Assembly (NCBI GenBank): GCA_002148405.1
Contig: MUGG01000153.1
Span: 1-64,000 of the forward strand
Direction of reading: 5' to 3'
DNA: 64,000 nucleotides
Source: Alkalinema sp. CACIAM 70d
GTDB taxonomy: Bacteria; Cyanobacteriota; Cyanobacteriia; Leptolyngbyales; Leptolyngbyaceae
Numbering within the stretch: position 1 is the first letter of the stretch; every line of letters starts with the position of its first letter. The notes under the pieces were generated by a model. The model was given only the letters and a program-made list of their open reading frames with translations, was not told where the DNA came from and did no database searches. Of this stretch, positions 55,412 through 64,000 are shown piece after piece. The translations under genes and the position numbers were made by a program.

Positions 55412-56839
55412 ATGCAAGCACCAGAGACTTCGATCGTCCCTTCGATCGGTGATACCCGTGAACCCACTCAGGCAAGCGTTCCGATCGACTTAGCATCCAC
55501 CTCAATCAGTGATGCGTTGGCAACCTTAAAGGGATTCGATCCACAAAATCCGCCCGATCCGAAACTGATTGACGCCTGCGTCCATTGTGGTTTCTGTCTG
55601 TCCACCTGTCCCAGCTACCGCATCCTAGGGACGGAAATGGACTCGCCGCGTGGTCGGATTTACCTGATGGATGGGGTGAATGAAGGTCAGATTCCCCTGT
55701 CTCCAGCGACGGTGCAGCATTTTGATTCCTGTTTGGGCTGTTTGGCCTGCGTCACCACCTGTCCTTCCGGGGTGCAGTACAACCAGTTGATTGAGGCGAC
55801 CCGATCGCAGGTGGCCCGTAACCATCCTCGATCGCTGCCTGAAAAGCTGTTGCGGAACCTAATTTTTCAGACCTTTCCCTATCCCGAGCGGTTGCGGGCA
55901 CTCCTGCGGCCTGTGGTGCTGTACCAGAAATCCGGATTGCAAAAGTGGGTGCGATCGCTCAAACTGCTCCAACGCATTTCCCCCCAATTGGCGGCTATGG
56001 AAGACATGCTGCCGGAGGTTTCCCCCCAAGCCTTTCAGGATTCACTGCCGGAAGTGGTTCCAGCGGTGGGCCAGCAACGCTATCGGGTGGGGCTGATTTT
56101 GGGCTGTGTGCAACGGTTGTTTAATCCTGAGGTGAATGACGCAACGGTGCGCGTGTTAACTGCTAATGGCTGCGAAGTCGTGATTCCTAAAAGCCAAGGC
56201 TGCTGCGGTGCCCTGTCCCACCACCAAGGCGAAGAGACTCAGGCTCAAACCTTGGCCAAGCAAATGATTGACACCTTTGATCAGGCTGGAGTGGACTATG
56301 TGTTGATCAATGCTTCTGGCTGTGGCCACACGCTGAAGGAATACCACCACATTCTGAAAGATGATCCGCAATACGCAGATCGGGCCAAGGCCTTTGTCGA
56401 TCGGGTTAAGGATGTGCAGGAATTTCTGGCGGATGTGGGCTTAACGGTTCCGCTGCAACCGTTGCAAACTGCCCCGTTAACGCTGGTCTATCAAGATGCT
56501 TGCCACATGATTCACGGCCAAAAGATCAGCGTTCAGCCCCGGCAACTGTTGCGCCAAATTCCTGGGGTGCAACTGCGGGAACCGATCGATGCAGCTCTGT
56601 GCTGCGGCAGCGCGGGCATCTACAACATTCTCCAGCCGGAGGTGGCTGCGGAACTGGGACAACAAAAGGTAACCAATCTGACCAATACGGGTGCACAGGT
56701 GATTGCCTCCGCCAACATTGGCTGCTTTGTGCAAATTTCCAAGCATTTAGTCCTGCAAGGCAAATCGCTACCCGTCCTCCATCCCATGCAGTTGCTGGAC
56801 TATTCGATTCGGGGCATAGCCTTAGACCTCGACCCTTAG
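55412..56839 (+). CDS. glcF: Glycolate dehydrogenase iron-sulfur subunit (GlcF-like)
   Basis: 475 residues. Two 4Fe-4S motifs at ~53-65 and ~109-121 (CVHCGFCLSTCPSY; CLGCLACVTTCPSG) and two CCG domains with cysteine clusters (GCCGALSHHQGEE, LINASGCGHTLKEY; DACHMIHGQ, LCCGSAGIYN). This is the standard GlcF/heterodisulfide-reductase-like arrangement that takes electrons from the FAD subunits to quinone. The first ~40 residues are an unconserved extension. It is in an operon with glcE. Confidence 0.92.
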   Translation: MQAPETSIVPSIGDTREPTQASVPIDLASTSISDALATLKGFDPQNPPDPKLIDACVHCGFCLSTCPSYRILGTEMDSPRGRIYLMDGVNEGQIPLSPATVQHFDSCLGCLACVTTCPSGVQYNQLIEATRSQVARNHPRSLPEKLLRNLIFQTFPYPERLRALLRPVVLYQKSGLQKWVRSLKLLQRISPQLAAMEDMLPEVSPQAFQDSLPEVVPAVGQQRYRVGLILGCVQRLFNPEVNDATVRVLTANGCEVVIPKSQGCCGALSHHQGEETQAQTLAKQMIDTFDQAGVDYVLINASGCGHTLKEYHHILKDDPQYADRAKAFVDRVKDVQEFLADVGLTVPLQPLQTAPLTLVYQDACHMIHGQKISVQPRQLLRQIPGVQLREPIDAALCCGSAGIYNILQPEVAAELGQQKVTNLTNTGAQVIASANIGCFVQISKHLVLQGKSLPVLHPMQLLDYSIRGIALDLDP

Positions 56840-56938
56840 ATGACAAGACTGAGACTCCAGTCCGTTCGATCGGCCAATCACCTATAATTTCTAGCTGGTA
56901 TCTTAGAAAGTAACAGAAGCATTAGGCGAAAAACGCTG

Positions 56939-58906
56939 GTGGAAATTCTCAGAACGTTGCGGAATGTGTTGTTACGCTGGTGGTCAGACTTTACCCTCCA
57001 GACCAAGTTGATGGCGGTGGCTACGCTAGTCGTGTCCCTAATCATGAGTGGCTTGACCTTCTGGGCAGTCAATACCATTCAATACGACGCACGACTCAAC
57101 GACACCCGCTTTGGCAGCGACTTAGGATTATTGCTAGCCGCCAATGCTGCACCGCTGCTGGGGGAGGACAATAAATCCGAACTGGCTCGCTTTTCCCACC
57201 GTTTCTACAGCAGTACTGCCAGTATTCGCTACATGCTCTACGCGGATCCGGATGGTAATATCTTTTTTGGCATTCCCTTTTCTGATTCCGAGGTTCAAAA
57301 TTCCTTAACCATCAAACGGCGCATTCAGTTGCCGGATGATTTTTCGGAGCGATCGGATTTGCCCATGGTGCGCCAGCATCTCACCCCTGACGGCGAAGTG
57401 ACCGACGTGTTTGTCCCGTTAGTCTACGAAGGGCAGTATCTGGGAGTCTTGGCGATCGGGACGAATCCCAATCCCACCGCCGTTGCCTCGTCCCACTTGA
57501 CACGGGATGTCACCACCGCCGTCTTTGTCTCGATTTGGGTTATGGTGATTTTGGGCGCGGTGTTTAATGCACTGACCATTACCAAGCCCATTAAGGAATT
57601 ACTGGTTGGGGTACAGAATATTGCTAAGGGCAACTTTAAACAGCGAGTAGATTTGCCCTTGGGGGGAGAATTTTTGGCGCTCATGTCTAGCTTCAATGTG
57701 ATGGCAGAAAAGCTGGAGCGCTACGAAGAACAAAATATTGAAGAACTCACCGCTGAAAAGGCCAAACTGGATACGCTAGTCTCGACGATCGCCGATGGAG
57801 CGATTTTGTTAGACACCGACTTTCAAGTCGTCTTAGCTAACCGCACGGCGCGCCGGATTTTTGGTTGGGAAAATCAAGCGGTAGAAGGCGAAAATGTGCT
57901 CTATGCTTTTCCAGCAGCGGTACAGGCAGAACTGACGCGACCCCTCTATCAACTGGTGCGGGGCGAATTAAAGGAAGAAGCGGAATTTACAATCACGCTT
58001 AAGGAACCGACCCAACGCACCATTCGTATCCTGCTGAATAACGTCTTGGATAGTGCACGGGAGAATGTTAAGGGAATTGCCCTGACGGTGCAAGATATCA
58101 CCCGTGAAGCTGAGTTGAATGAAGCCAAGAGTCAATTCATCAGTAATGTGTCCCACGAGTTACGCACACCGTTGTTTAATATCAAATCGTTCATTGAAAC
58201 GCTGTACGAATATGGCGACGCCTTGGAACCAGAACAACAGCGGGACTTCCTCGAAACGGCGAACCGGGAAACCGATCGTCTCACCCGACTCGTCAATGAT
58301 GTCTTGGATCTGTCGCGCTTGGAGTCTTCCCGCACTTACACCTTGGATGCGGTGGATTTAAACCAAACGATCGAGCAAACCCTCCGCACCTATCAGTTGA
58401 ATGCCAAAGATAAGGGCATTACGCTGATTCAAGATGTTCAAGACAATTTACCACCCGTTTTGGGGCACTACGATTTGCTGGTGCAGGTGTTTGCCAACCT
58501 GGTTGGTAATGCAATGAAATTTACAGGTTCCGGGGGACAGGTCGCGATTCGGGCCTCTCTGCTGAATGAATGCGATGTGGATCATCAGTCCCAGCGAGTC
58601 CGCGTTGAAGTCAGTGATACTGGAATTGGCATTGATCCAGAGGATCAAGAAGCCGTGTTTGAGCGGTTCTTTCGGGTGGAAAACCGGGTTCATACCCTGG
58701 AAGGTACGGGACTAGGTCTTTCGATCGTCCGCAATATCATCCACGACAAACACCATAGCCAAGTCCACATCATCAGTGAAGTGGGGGTGGGAACCACTTT
58801 CTGGTTTGATTTAGTCGTATTTCAGGATAAGACTGACTTGTTGATTGAGTCTGAAAACCTCGTACCCATGGATACTGCGATCGTGGATACTGCGATCGTG
58901 AGCTAG
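56939..58906 (+). CDS. nblS: Sensor histidine kinase NblS (Hik33/DspA)
   Basis: 655 residues starting at GTG 56939. TM1 ~22-45 (MAVATLVVSLIMSGLTFWAV), a periplasmic sensor loop, TM2 ~193-215, HAMP, a PAS domain (~275-390, LVSTIADGAILLDTDFQVVL), HisKA with His406 (SNVSHELRTPLFNIKSFIET) and HATPase (LVGNAMKFTG, DTGIGIDP, GTGLGLSIVRN). The domain order and the long conserved H-box flank match NblS, which with RpaB controls high-light, nutrient-stress and phycobilisome-degradation genes. The C-terminal tail has duplicated DTAIV words. Confidence 0.92.
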   Translation: MEILRTLRNVLLRWWSDFTLQTKLMAVATLVVSLIMSGLTFWAVNTIQYDARLNDTRFGSDLGLLLAANAAPLLGEDNKSELARFSHRFYSSTASIRYMLYADPDGNIFFGIPFSDSEVQNSLTIKRRIQLPDDFSERSDLPMVRQHLTPDGEVTDVFVPLVYEGQYLGVLAIGTNPNPTAVASSHLTRDVTTAVFVSIWVMVILGAVFNALTITKPIKELLVGVQNIAKGNFKQRVDLPLGGEFLALMSSFNVMAEKLERYEEQNIEELTAEKAKLDTLVSTIADGAILLDTDFQVVLANRTARRIFGWENQAVEGENVLYAFPAAVQAELTRPLYQLVRGELKEEAEFTITLKEPTQRTIRILLNNVLDSARENVKGIALTVQDITREAELNEAKSQFISNVSHELRTPLFNIKSFIETLYEYGDALEPEQQRDFLETANRETDRLTRLVNDVLDLSRLESSRTYTLDAVDLNQTIEQTLRTYQLNAKDKGITLIQDVQDNLPPVLGHYDLLVQVFANLVGNAMKFTGSGGQVAIRASLLNECDVDHQSQRVRVEVSDTGIGIDPEDQEAVFERFFRVENRVHTLEGTGLGLSIVRNIIHDKHHSQVHIISEVGVGTTFWFDLVVFQDKTDLLIESENLVPMDTAIVDTAIVS

Positions 58907-58986
58907 CTCCTTCAGTTCTTCAACTTGCAACCCATCAAGTCAGCCATCCAGTTCTGTACCATTCTGACCCATTCGATCCGGTTAAA

Positions 58987-60678
58987 CTAAGGACGCACAA
59001 AGTTGTAAATGACCTGAGGTTTCAGGTGATTTAAGGTGACTTCGAGGTCACTCATCAAATGGATTTCGCGTTCCAATTGCACCTGCAAACCCGTCAAGGG
59101 GTCAGAGCCGTTAGACGCGAGGAAAGAAACTTGACCAATATTCATCCAATGGGGCAATTGCCGCAATAGACCAATGACAGCCTCACTGTCGGGATGGTTA
59201 GGATCTTCATACCAATTAGGATTACTGCCTTCGGCATCTTCAGTCCCGAGATTGACGATTAACGAAGCCTGGGGCATTAATGCTGCGGCAACGGGGCGAA
59301 CCTCTTCTTGCAGCATCAGGCCATAGCCCCGAGCTAAAAACCTTAATTTTTCTAGCCGTTCATAGCGCTCTGCCAACGATCGTGGCTCATCGGCCCAAGC
59401 GATCGAAAGGGTCGCCAAATAGTTGCGCAGGAACATATGGCCCAATTTTTCGGCCTTTGTTGCTAGATAATTCGCATTGTAATTGGTGGCTTCAATCAGC
59501 AAAGGAACGCGATCGACCAGCTCCAAGCCATAGCCTTTCAAACCCGCAATTTTGCGCGGGTTATTGGTAATGAGGCGAATTTGCTTCACCCCTAAATCAT
59601 TCAGAATTTGCGCACCAACGCCATAATCCCGCAGATCTGCTGGAAATCCGAGGCGTTCATTGGCTTCCACAGTATCCAGTCCAATATCTTGCAGAGAGTA
59701 GGCTTTGAGTTTATTCACCAAGCCAATGCCCCGACCTTCCTGCCGCAGATAGACCACAATGCCCCGACCTGCCTGCTCAATCATCTTCATCGCTGCCTGC
59801 AACTGCATCCGACAGTCGCAGCGCAGCGATCCTAAGGAATCGCCTGTAAGGCATTCCGAATGTACCCGTACCATGACCGGCTGATCTGCAAAGGTTGTAG
59901 GATTGCCTTTGACGATCGCAATATGTTCCGATCCATCCAAAATATTGCGGTATGCATAGACTTGAAACTCGCCAAACTGCGTCGGCAAATTAGCCACGGT
60001 TTCCCGTTTAACAAAACGTTCATGCTTGAGGCGATAGCTGATCAAGTCTGCAATGCTAATAATTTTTAGCCCATGAATTTTCGCATACTGGATCAGTTCG
60101 GGAAGCCGTGCCATTGATCCATCGGGATTCTGAATTTCGCAGATGACGCCCGCTGGATACAGTCCCGCCAATTCCGCCAAATCGACTGCGGCTTCCGTAT
60201 GACCCGCCCGTTTGAGAACCCCGCCATCCCGCGATCGGAGGGGAAAAATATGTCCGGGGCGGCGCAGGTCACTTGGCTTAGTTTTAGGATCGAGGGTCGC
60301 TTGAATGGTACGGGCGCGATCCTCTGCTGAAATTCCCGTAGAGACCCCAAGGGTTGGAGAGGCGTCAATACTAACGGTGAAAGCGGTTTGGTTGGTGTCT
60401 GTATTTTCCCTGACCATGAGAGGCAAATCGAGTTCATCGAGCCGTTCGCCCGTCATGGCTAAACAAATCAGGCCGCGTGCCTCAACTGCCATGAAATTAA
60501 TCATGTCTGGTGTGGCAAACTGGGCTGCACAAATGACATCCCCTTCGTTTTCTCGATTTTCATCGTCCACAACCACGACTGCCTTTCCGATCTTGAGGTC
60601 AGCAAGGGCAGACTCGATCGAATCAAAGGCAAAGGTCTGCATCAAACCAGTTTGGAGTTGGCGGATTGAGAAGTTCAA
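58987..60678 (-). CDS. ribBA: Bifunctional DHBP synthase / GTP cyclohydrolase II
   Basis: 563 residues. The RibB half (~13-215) has [20 protein letters not shown], an acidic metal-binding loop, and [20 protein letters not shown]. The RibA half (~220-420) has [20 protein letters not shown] with the three zinc Cys, [11 protein letters not shown] and [15 protein letters not shown] ~140-residue C-terminal extension follows, as in other cyanobacterial RibBA. The two activities start the riboflavin pathway from ribulose 5-phosphate and GTP. No FMN riboswitch is recognised upstream. It is convergent with nblS. Confidence 0.95.
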   Translation of the reverse strand: MNFSIRQLQTGLMQTFAFDSIESALADLKIGKAVVVVDDENRENEGDVICAAQFATPDMINFMAVEARGLICLAMTGERLDELDLPLMVRENTDTNQTAFTVSIDASPTLGVSTGISAEDRARTIQATLDPKTKPSDLRRPGHIFPLRSRDGGVLKRAGHTEAAVDLAELAGLYPAGVICEIQNPDGSMARLPELIQYAKIHGLKIISIADLISYRLKHERFVKRETVANLPTQFGEFQVYAYRNILDGSEHIAIVKGNPTTFADQPVMVRVHSECLTGDSLGSLRCDCRMQLQAAMKMIEQAGRGIVVYLRQEGRGIGLVNKLKAYSLQDIGLDTVEANERLGFPADLRDYGVGAQILNDLGVKQIRLITNNPRKIAGLKGYGLELVDRVPLLIEATNYNANYLATKAEKLGHMFLRNYLATLSIAWADEPRSLAERYERLEKLRFLARGYGLMLQEEVRPVAAALMPQASLIVNLGTEDAEGSNPNWYEDPNHPDSEAVIGLLRQLPHWMNIGQVSFLASNGSDPLTGLQVQLEREIHLMSDLEVTLNHLKPQVIYNFVRP

Positions 60679-61049
60679 GGTGAAACACCATTAATTTTTA
60701 TGAAGCTTACTATACCGATTGTAATTTGTTTCAATCAGTGAGGTTGCCTATAGGATGAACTGATTTCTCCCTCTAGGTCAAGTGACAAGAACAACCTTAT
60801 CTGCATTTTCACGGATTATCCAGGATTTCCGGAAGATTTTTGTCCATTGACAGGTTACTTCTCGAGATGGGATCCTGCCCAGGTCTAATTTGACTGATTA
60901 GCAGAAATTCCAAGCATTGCGTCGCCCACCGATCTCCATGTTCGGAGGATATGGCGACAGCATGGATGTCGTTGCATCACAAGCTTGAGGGGTGGAACCC
61001 CCTGTATCTATCCTGAGATAAGAGGGAAAAAAAGTCTATCTTTTGGGGA
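60679..61049. other. 371-bp intergenic region with a stem-loop
   Basis: Upstream of ribBA and downstream of the SRPBCC gene, both on the minus strand. It contains GTCGCC/GGCGAC arms (near 60921 and 60952) enclosing TCTCC/GGAGG-type pairing, and a small GGGGTGGAACCCC hairpin (60991-61003). No gene is seen. Confidence 0.5.
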
Positions 61050-61511
61050 CTAGACACCCGATCGTTGATGCATCTCTTCCGCCACTCGTTTTAAGCGGCG
61101 CAGTTGTGTTTTCATATCCTCCGCTGTCCAGCGCGAGGCGAACCAACGGAAGCCAAGACGCACCAAGGGATTGGGAATCTCAAACTCAAAGCGGTTCAGC
61201 AACAGGGTTCCTTGCTGGGTAGGCTGACATTCCCAACGATCGCGGCCTCGGAAAAATCCTTCAAATTCCCACACAACCAACCCAGGCTGTCGTTCAACCA
61301 CTCGATTACGCAGGGTGGGATTAAGTAAAGGAACTTTGACAATAAAGAGACTTTCACTGCCCAACGCAGTGCTCCAAGACCCAAGGGGCTGACATCGCAG
61401 TGCAGGATTTAGCCAACGATGCATTAACTCAAGGTTGGTAAAGCATTGTTCAACAACAGCAGCACTAGCGTTGATTAGGATGGATTGCTCAAAAACTTGC
61501 CGATCGGGCAT
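61050..61511 (-). CDS. SRPBCC-family protein
   Basis: 153 residues of the START/polyketide-cyclase-like fold: QSILINASAAVVEQCFTNLE then LMHRWLNPALRCQPLG, RVVERQPGLVVWEFEGFFRG, and a C-terminal helix RWTAEDMKTQLRRLKRVAEE. Likely binds a hydrophobic small ligand; cyanobacterial members are uncharacterised. It is a single gene, and a 10-bp perfect hairpin (61564-61590) lies ~50 bp upstream. Confidence 0.8.
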   Translation of the reverse strand: MPDRQVFEQSILINASAAVVEQCFTNLELMHRWLNPALRCQPLGSWSTALGSESLFIVKVPLLNPTLRNRVVERQPGLVVWEFEGFFRGRDRWECQPTQQGTLLLNRFEFEIPNPLVRLGFRWFASRWTAEDMKTQLRRLKRVAEEMHQRSGV

Positions 61512-62243
61512 TGGAAGATTGCGCTGAAAATACTAGTAAAGACACAACTTTAGATGCTGGGATTCCACTTTAGAAGACAACTAAAGTGGAGATGCAATCA
61601 ATTAGCGAAGATTGATGGAAAATTGGATTGAAGAAATAGTTGATTTTATGAATGAACAATATAAATTCTTCGCTAGTTTAGTGCCGAACATATCGTTAAA
61701 AATCACTTGAATCACTGACCTGTATCACAGCTTCAGTGGCGCATAACGTGTATGCAAACGGTCTCACTCATCTGCAATCAATTAGAGATTTGCTGATAAA
61801 TTCACATCCCCATTCATCCACTCAGGCATGTTCATCTACCCAGCCATGTTCATCCATCCAGGCATGCCTCCACTTGGTAGTCTATGGAATTCTATGCGTC
61901 CACTGTTCCCCCGACAGGCGATCGGATTAAAGCTCGTTTTGGATGGTGTTGGATTAGGCGAGGTCAACAAATAGATGTCATTCGATAATCTTGTGAATAA
62001 AATAGAAGTTTCTTTATGGCATCGATAAGATATCACGATTATATTGCTTAGTATTAATAATATCTTTCCCAGATCGGGCCAAACCAGTACCCTATTAGCA
62101 ACAACCCTACCCTTTTTCTAGCTTTTGTACTCTCTCAGCAGTAACTTTCTGACTTGAGTTCCCGTTGACTGCAACTCCCGTTCTCCATTGTCCCCACAAC
62201 AGCGCAAGCTTGTGCAGTCCGTCATGGTTAGAAGTTTTAAATT
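61512..62243. other. 732-bp intergenic region with short repeats
   Basis: Contains a TCCACTTTAG/CTAAAGTGGA stem (61564-61573 with 61581-61590) and three 18-bp tandem units of the type TTCATCCATCCAGGCATG (61813-61866). It holds the promoters of the SRPBCC gene (minus) and the channel gene (plus). No convincing gene. Confidence 0.6.
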
Positions 62244-63818
62244 ATGGATATTGTTTCGCAATGGGCCACTCCCAGCGGTGTCACTTTCCTAGGGGCACTC
62301 GAATCCTTGAATTTTGATGGTAGATACTGGCTCAGCATCTTGACCAACATTTTCATTGCCGTCGCAATTCTTTTTCTGGGCTGGTTGGTCGCCCTTTGGG
62401 TGTCCAGCATCGTTAAAGGCCTCCTCAAACAGACGAATCTCGATAATCGTTTGGCAGATTGGGTTGCGGGCTCCCCTCAGTCCAGTCTTAACATTGAGGC
62501 GATCGCTGGCGGGATCACCTTCTGGATCATTATGATTCTGGCGTTGGTGGCGGTGCTTAACTTTTTTGGCCTCACCACCGTTTCCCAGCCGCTCAACAAC
62601 TTTCTCTCCATCATTTTTGAATACCTACCCAAGCTAGGGGGAGCAGCGCTACTCATGGCGTTGGCTTGGGTGATTGCCACGGTGGTTAAAGGGTTAACCA
62701 TCCAAGCTGCTCGATCCTTTGAGCTAGATAGTCGCCTGAATAGTGCTTCTAGCGAAAACCCGATCGTCCTGAGTGAGACCCTCGGCAATGCCCTCTATTG
62801 GTTCGTATTTCTTTTCTTTCTACCGATCGTGCTGGATGTCCTGGGACTGCAAGGCCCCTTAGCTCCAGTTCAGAATTTGCTGAATGAAGTTTTAGCGGCG
62901 CTCCCGAAAATCCTGAAAGCGAGCATCATCGCTGGAGTGGGCTGGTTTGTCGCACAAATTGTTCGAGGCATTGTGTCTAACTTGGCAGCGGCTACGGGGA
63001 TTGATCAGGTAGGCGCACGGGTGGGTCTGAGCCGATCGACCACGGGACAGTCGCTTTCTTCCCTCCTGGGCTTGCTAGTTTACGTTCTAATTCTGATTCC
63101 CACCGCCACCGCAGCCCTAGCAGCCTTGGAGATTCCAGCGATCGCCGATCCTGCTACTAACATGCTGAATCAGGTGCTGAATGCGATCCCGCAGATTTTT
63201 ATGGCGGGATTAATTTTGGCCGTGGCCTATGGGATTGGTAGATTTATTGCAGATTTGGTCACTAGCCTACTGCGAGGCTTTGGCTTTGATAACATCCTGA
63301 CCATTCTGGGTATTCAACCCGAACCCCGATCGGCAATTCCCACCTATCCCGAGTCGGAGATCGAAGCAGTCAGTACTGTCAAAACGCCTTCGGAGATCGC
63401 GGGAATTGTGGTGCTGGTCGGCATCATCCTATTCGCCACGATCGCGGCTGTGGACGTGCTGCAATTACCAGCCTTGAAAACAGTATTGATGTCTGTACTG
63501 GCTGTTGCAGGTCAGGTGCTAGTCGGTATTTTAATCTTTGCGGTAGGAATGTACTTTGCTAATCTCTCCGCACGGCTGATCCGCAGTTCTGGGGTGCCGC
63601 AGTCGGGGACATTGGCCAATACGGCGCGGATTGTCATTTTGGCGTTTACAGGGGCGATGGCCTTGGAGCGAGCCGGCGTTTCCACTAATATCGTCAACCT
63701 TGCCTTTGGACTGCTTCTGGGCGCGGTGGCCGTGGCGATCGCGATTGCCTTTGGCCTAGGTGGCCGGGAAGTAGCAGCAGAACAATTACGCGACTGGGTA
63801 AGACCGTTCAAAAAATAG
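62244..63818 (+). CDS. Mechanosensitive-channel-related membrane protein with TM-helix repeats (CmpX-like)
   Basis: 524 residues, about ten to twelve membrane helices arranged as repeated blocks of the TM_helix type: a helix pair, then a motif such as KGLLKQTNLDNRLADWV, IRGIVSNLAAATGIDQV or TSLLRGFGFDNILTILG. The final helix and FGLGGREVAAEQLRDW end resemble the pore helix of MscS-family channels, but the large cytoplasmic MscS cage is missing, as in CmpX-type proteins. Probably a small-conductance channel in the plasma membrane. Single gene with a terminator after it. Confidence 0.85.
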   Translation: MDIVSQWATPSGVTFLGALESLNFDGRYWLSILTNIFIAVAILFLGWLVALWVSSIVKGLLKQTNLDNRLADWVAGSPQSSLNIEAIAGGITFWIIMILALVAVLNFFGLTTVSQPLNNFLSIIFEYLPKLGGAALLMALAWVIATVVKGLTIQAARSFELDSRLNSASSENPIVLSETLGNALYWFVFLFFLPIVLDVLGLQGPLAPVQNLLNEVLAALPKILKASIIAGVGWFVAQIVRGIVSNLAAATGIDQVGARVGLSRSTTGQSLSSLLGLLVYVLILIPTATAALAALEIPAIADPATNMLNQVLNAIPQIFMAGLILAVAYGIGRFIADLVTSLLRGFGFDNILTILGIQPEPRSAIPTYPESEIEAVSTVKTPSEIAGIVVLVGIILFATIAAVDVLQLPALKTVLMSVLAVAGQVLVGILIFAVGMYFANLSARLIRSSGVPQSGTLANTARIVILAFTGAMALERAGVSTNIVNLAFGLLLGAVAVAIAIAFGLGGREVAAEQLRDWVRPFKK

Positions 63819-63908
63819 GGAAATAGGGTCAACCAGTCGGGAGACCCCACACGATCCCTCAGTTTGACGGTCAATTTTGACGATTCATCTTGATCCTGCC
63901 AAAACAAA

Positions 63909-63952
63909 TGCCCTGATTGAACCTGATTAAAGTCGTTCAATCGGGGCAGTTT
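63909..63952 (+). terminator. Intrinsic terminator
   Basis: TGCCCTGATTGAA (63909-63921) pairs with TTCAATCGGGGCA (63936-63948), followed by GTTTTG, 91 bp after the channel gene stop. Confidence 0.65.
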
Positions 63953-64000
63953 TGATCGAGGGAATAATATGGCGATCGCCTAGGGCTTAGTCGGTTCTCG

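Overview
The window is chromosomal DNA from a cyanobacterium, probably filamentous. The evidence is a four-linker phycobilisome core-membrane linker gene (apcE), a CpcS-type bilin lyase, the kinase NblS, cytochrome c6, an HpsJ-like protein, HetP and HetC homologues, and the very frequent GCGATCGC/CGATCG words typical of cyanobacterial genomes. Genes lie on both strands. I saw no rRNA, tRNA, transposase or CRISPR array.

Layout. 1-2.2 kb: accessory debris, namely the tail of a repeat-bearing protein, a solitary xisI, an antitoxin next to a broken VapC toxin, and two small conserved genes. 2.2-2.7 kb: first of three copies of an unusual unit made of a promoter, a ~240-330-nt structured leader and a ~70-aa protein; the others are at 20.7-21.3 and 26.5-27.1 kb. 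2.9-11.4 kb (minus strand): a peptide-secretion locus with a HetC-like exporter (cNMP-binding, C39 peptidase and ABC domains), an HlyD adaptor, a HetP-domain protein ending in a double-glycine leader-like segment, a Ser/Thr-rich double-glycine peptide, a parvulin-type isomerase, an ATP-grasp ligase and a Pro/Cys-rich candidate precursor. A 1.9-kb gene-poor control region with an NtcA-type box precedes it, then a LuxR-family regulator.

14-27 kb: housekeeping and metabolic genes (cytochrome c6, threonine synthase, a methyltransferase divergent from a GlxA-type regulator, PEP carboxykinase, 2Fe-2S protein plus uvrC). 27-31 kb: Uma2-family protein, a NACHT-GUN4 fusion, then a TSUP permease and an ABC-2 exporter on the other strand. 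33.7-38.4 kb: phycobilisome genes. 38.7-45.8 kb: a second STAND NTPase, a BrxD-like ATPase overlapping it tail to tail, a PEP-CTERM-like secreted protein and a coiled-coil TerB-C membrane protein, resembling a defence island. 46-64 kb: HpsJ-like protein, glycosyltransferase, DUF502-nusB-ftsY, two partly degenerate two-component proteins, glcE-glcF, nblS, ribBA and a TM-helix-repeat channel.

The most notable signals are the HetC/HetP peptide locus, which carries three identical-format palindromes (TGCCA-N3-TGGCA), and the three-copy leader RNA, whose helices covary and which ends in a terminator-like hairpin. Functions are assigned by reading the sequence only; no database search was run.
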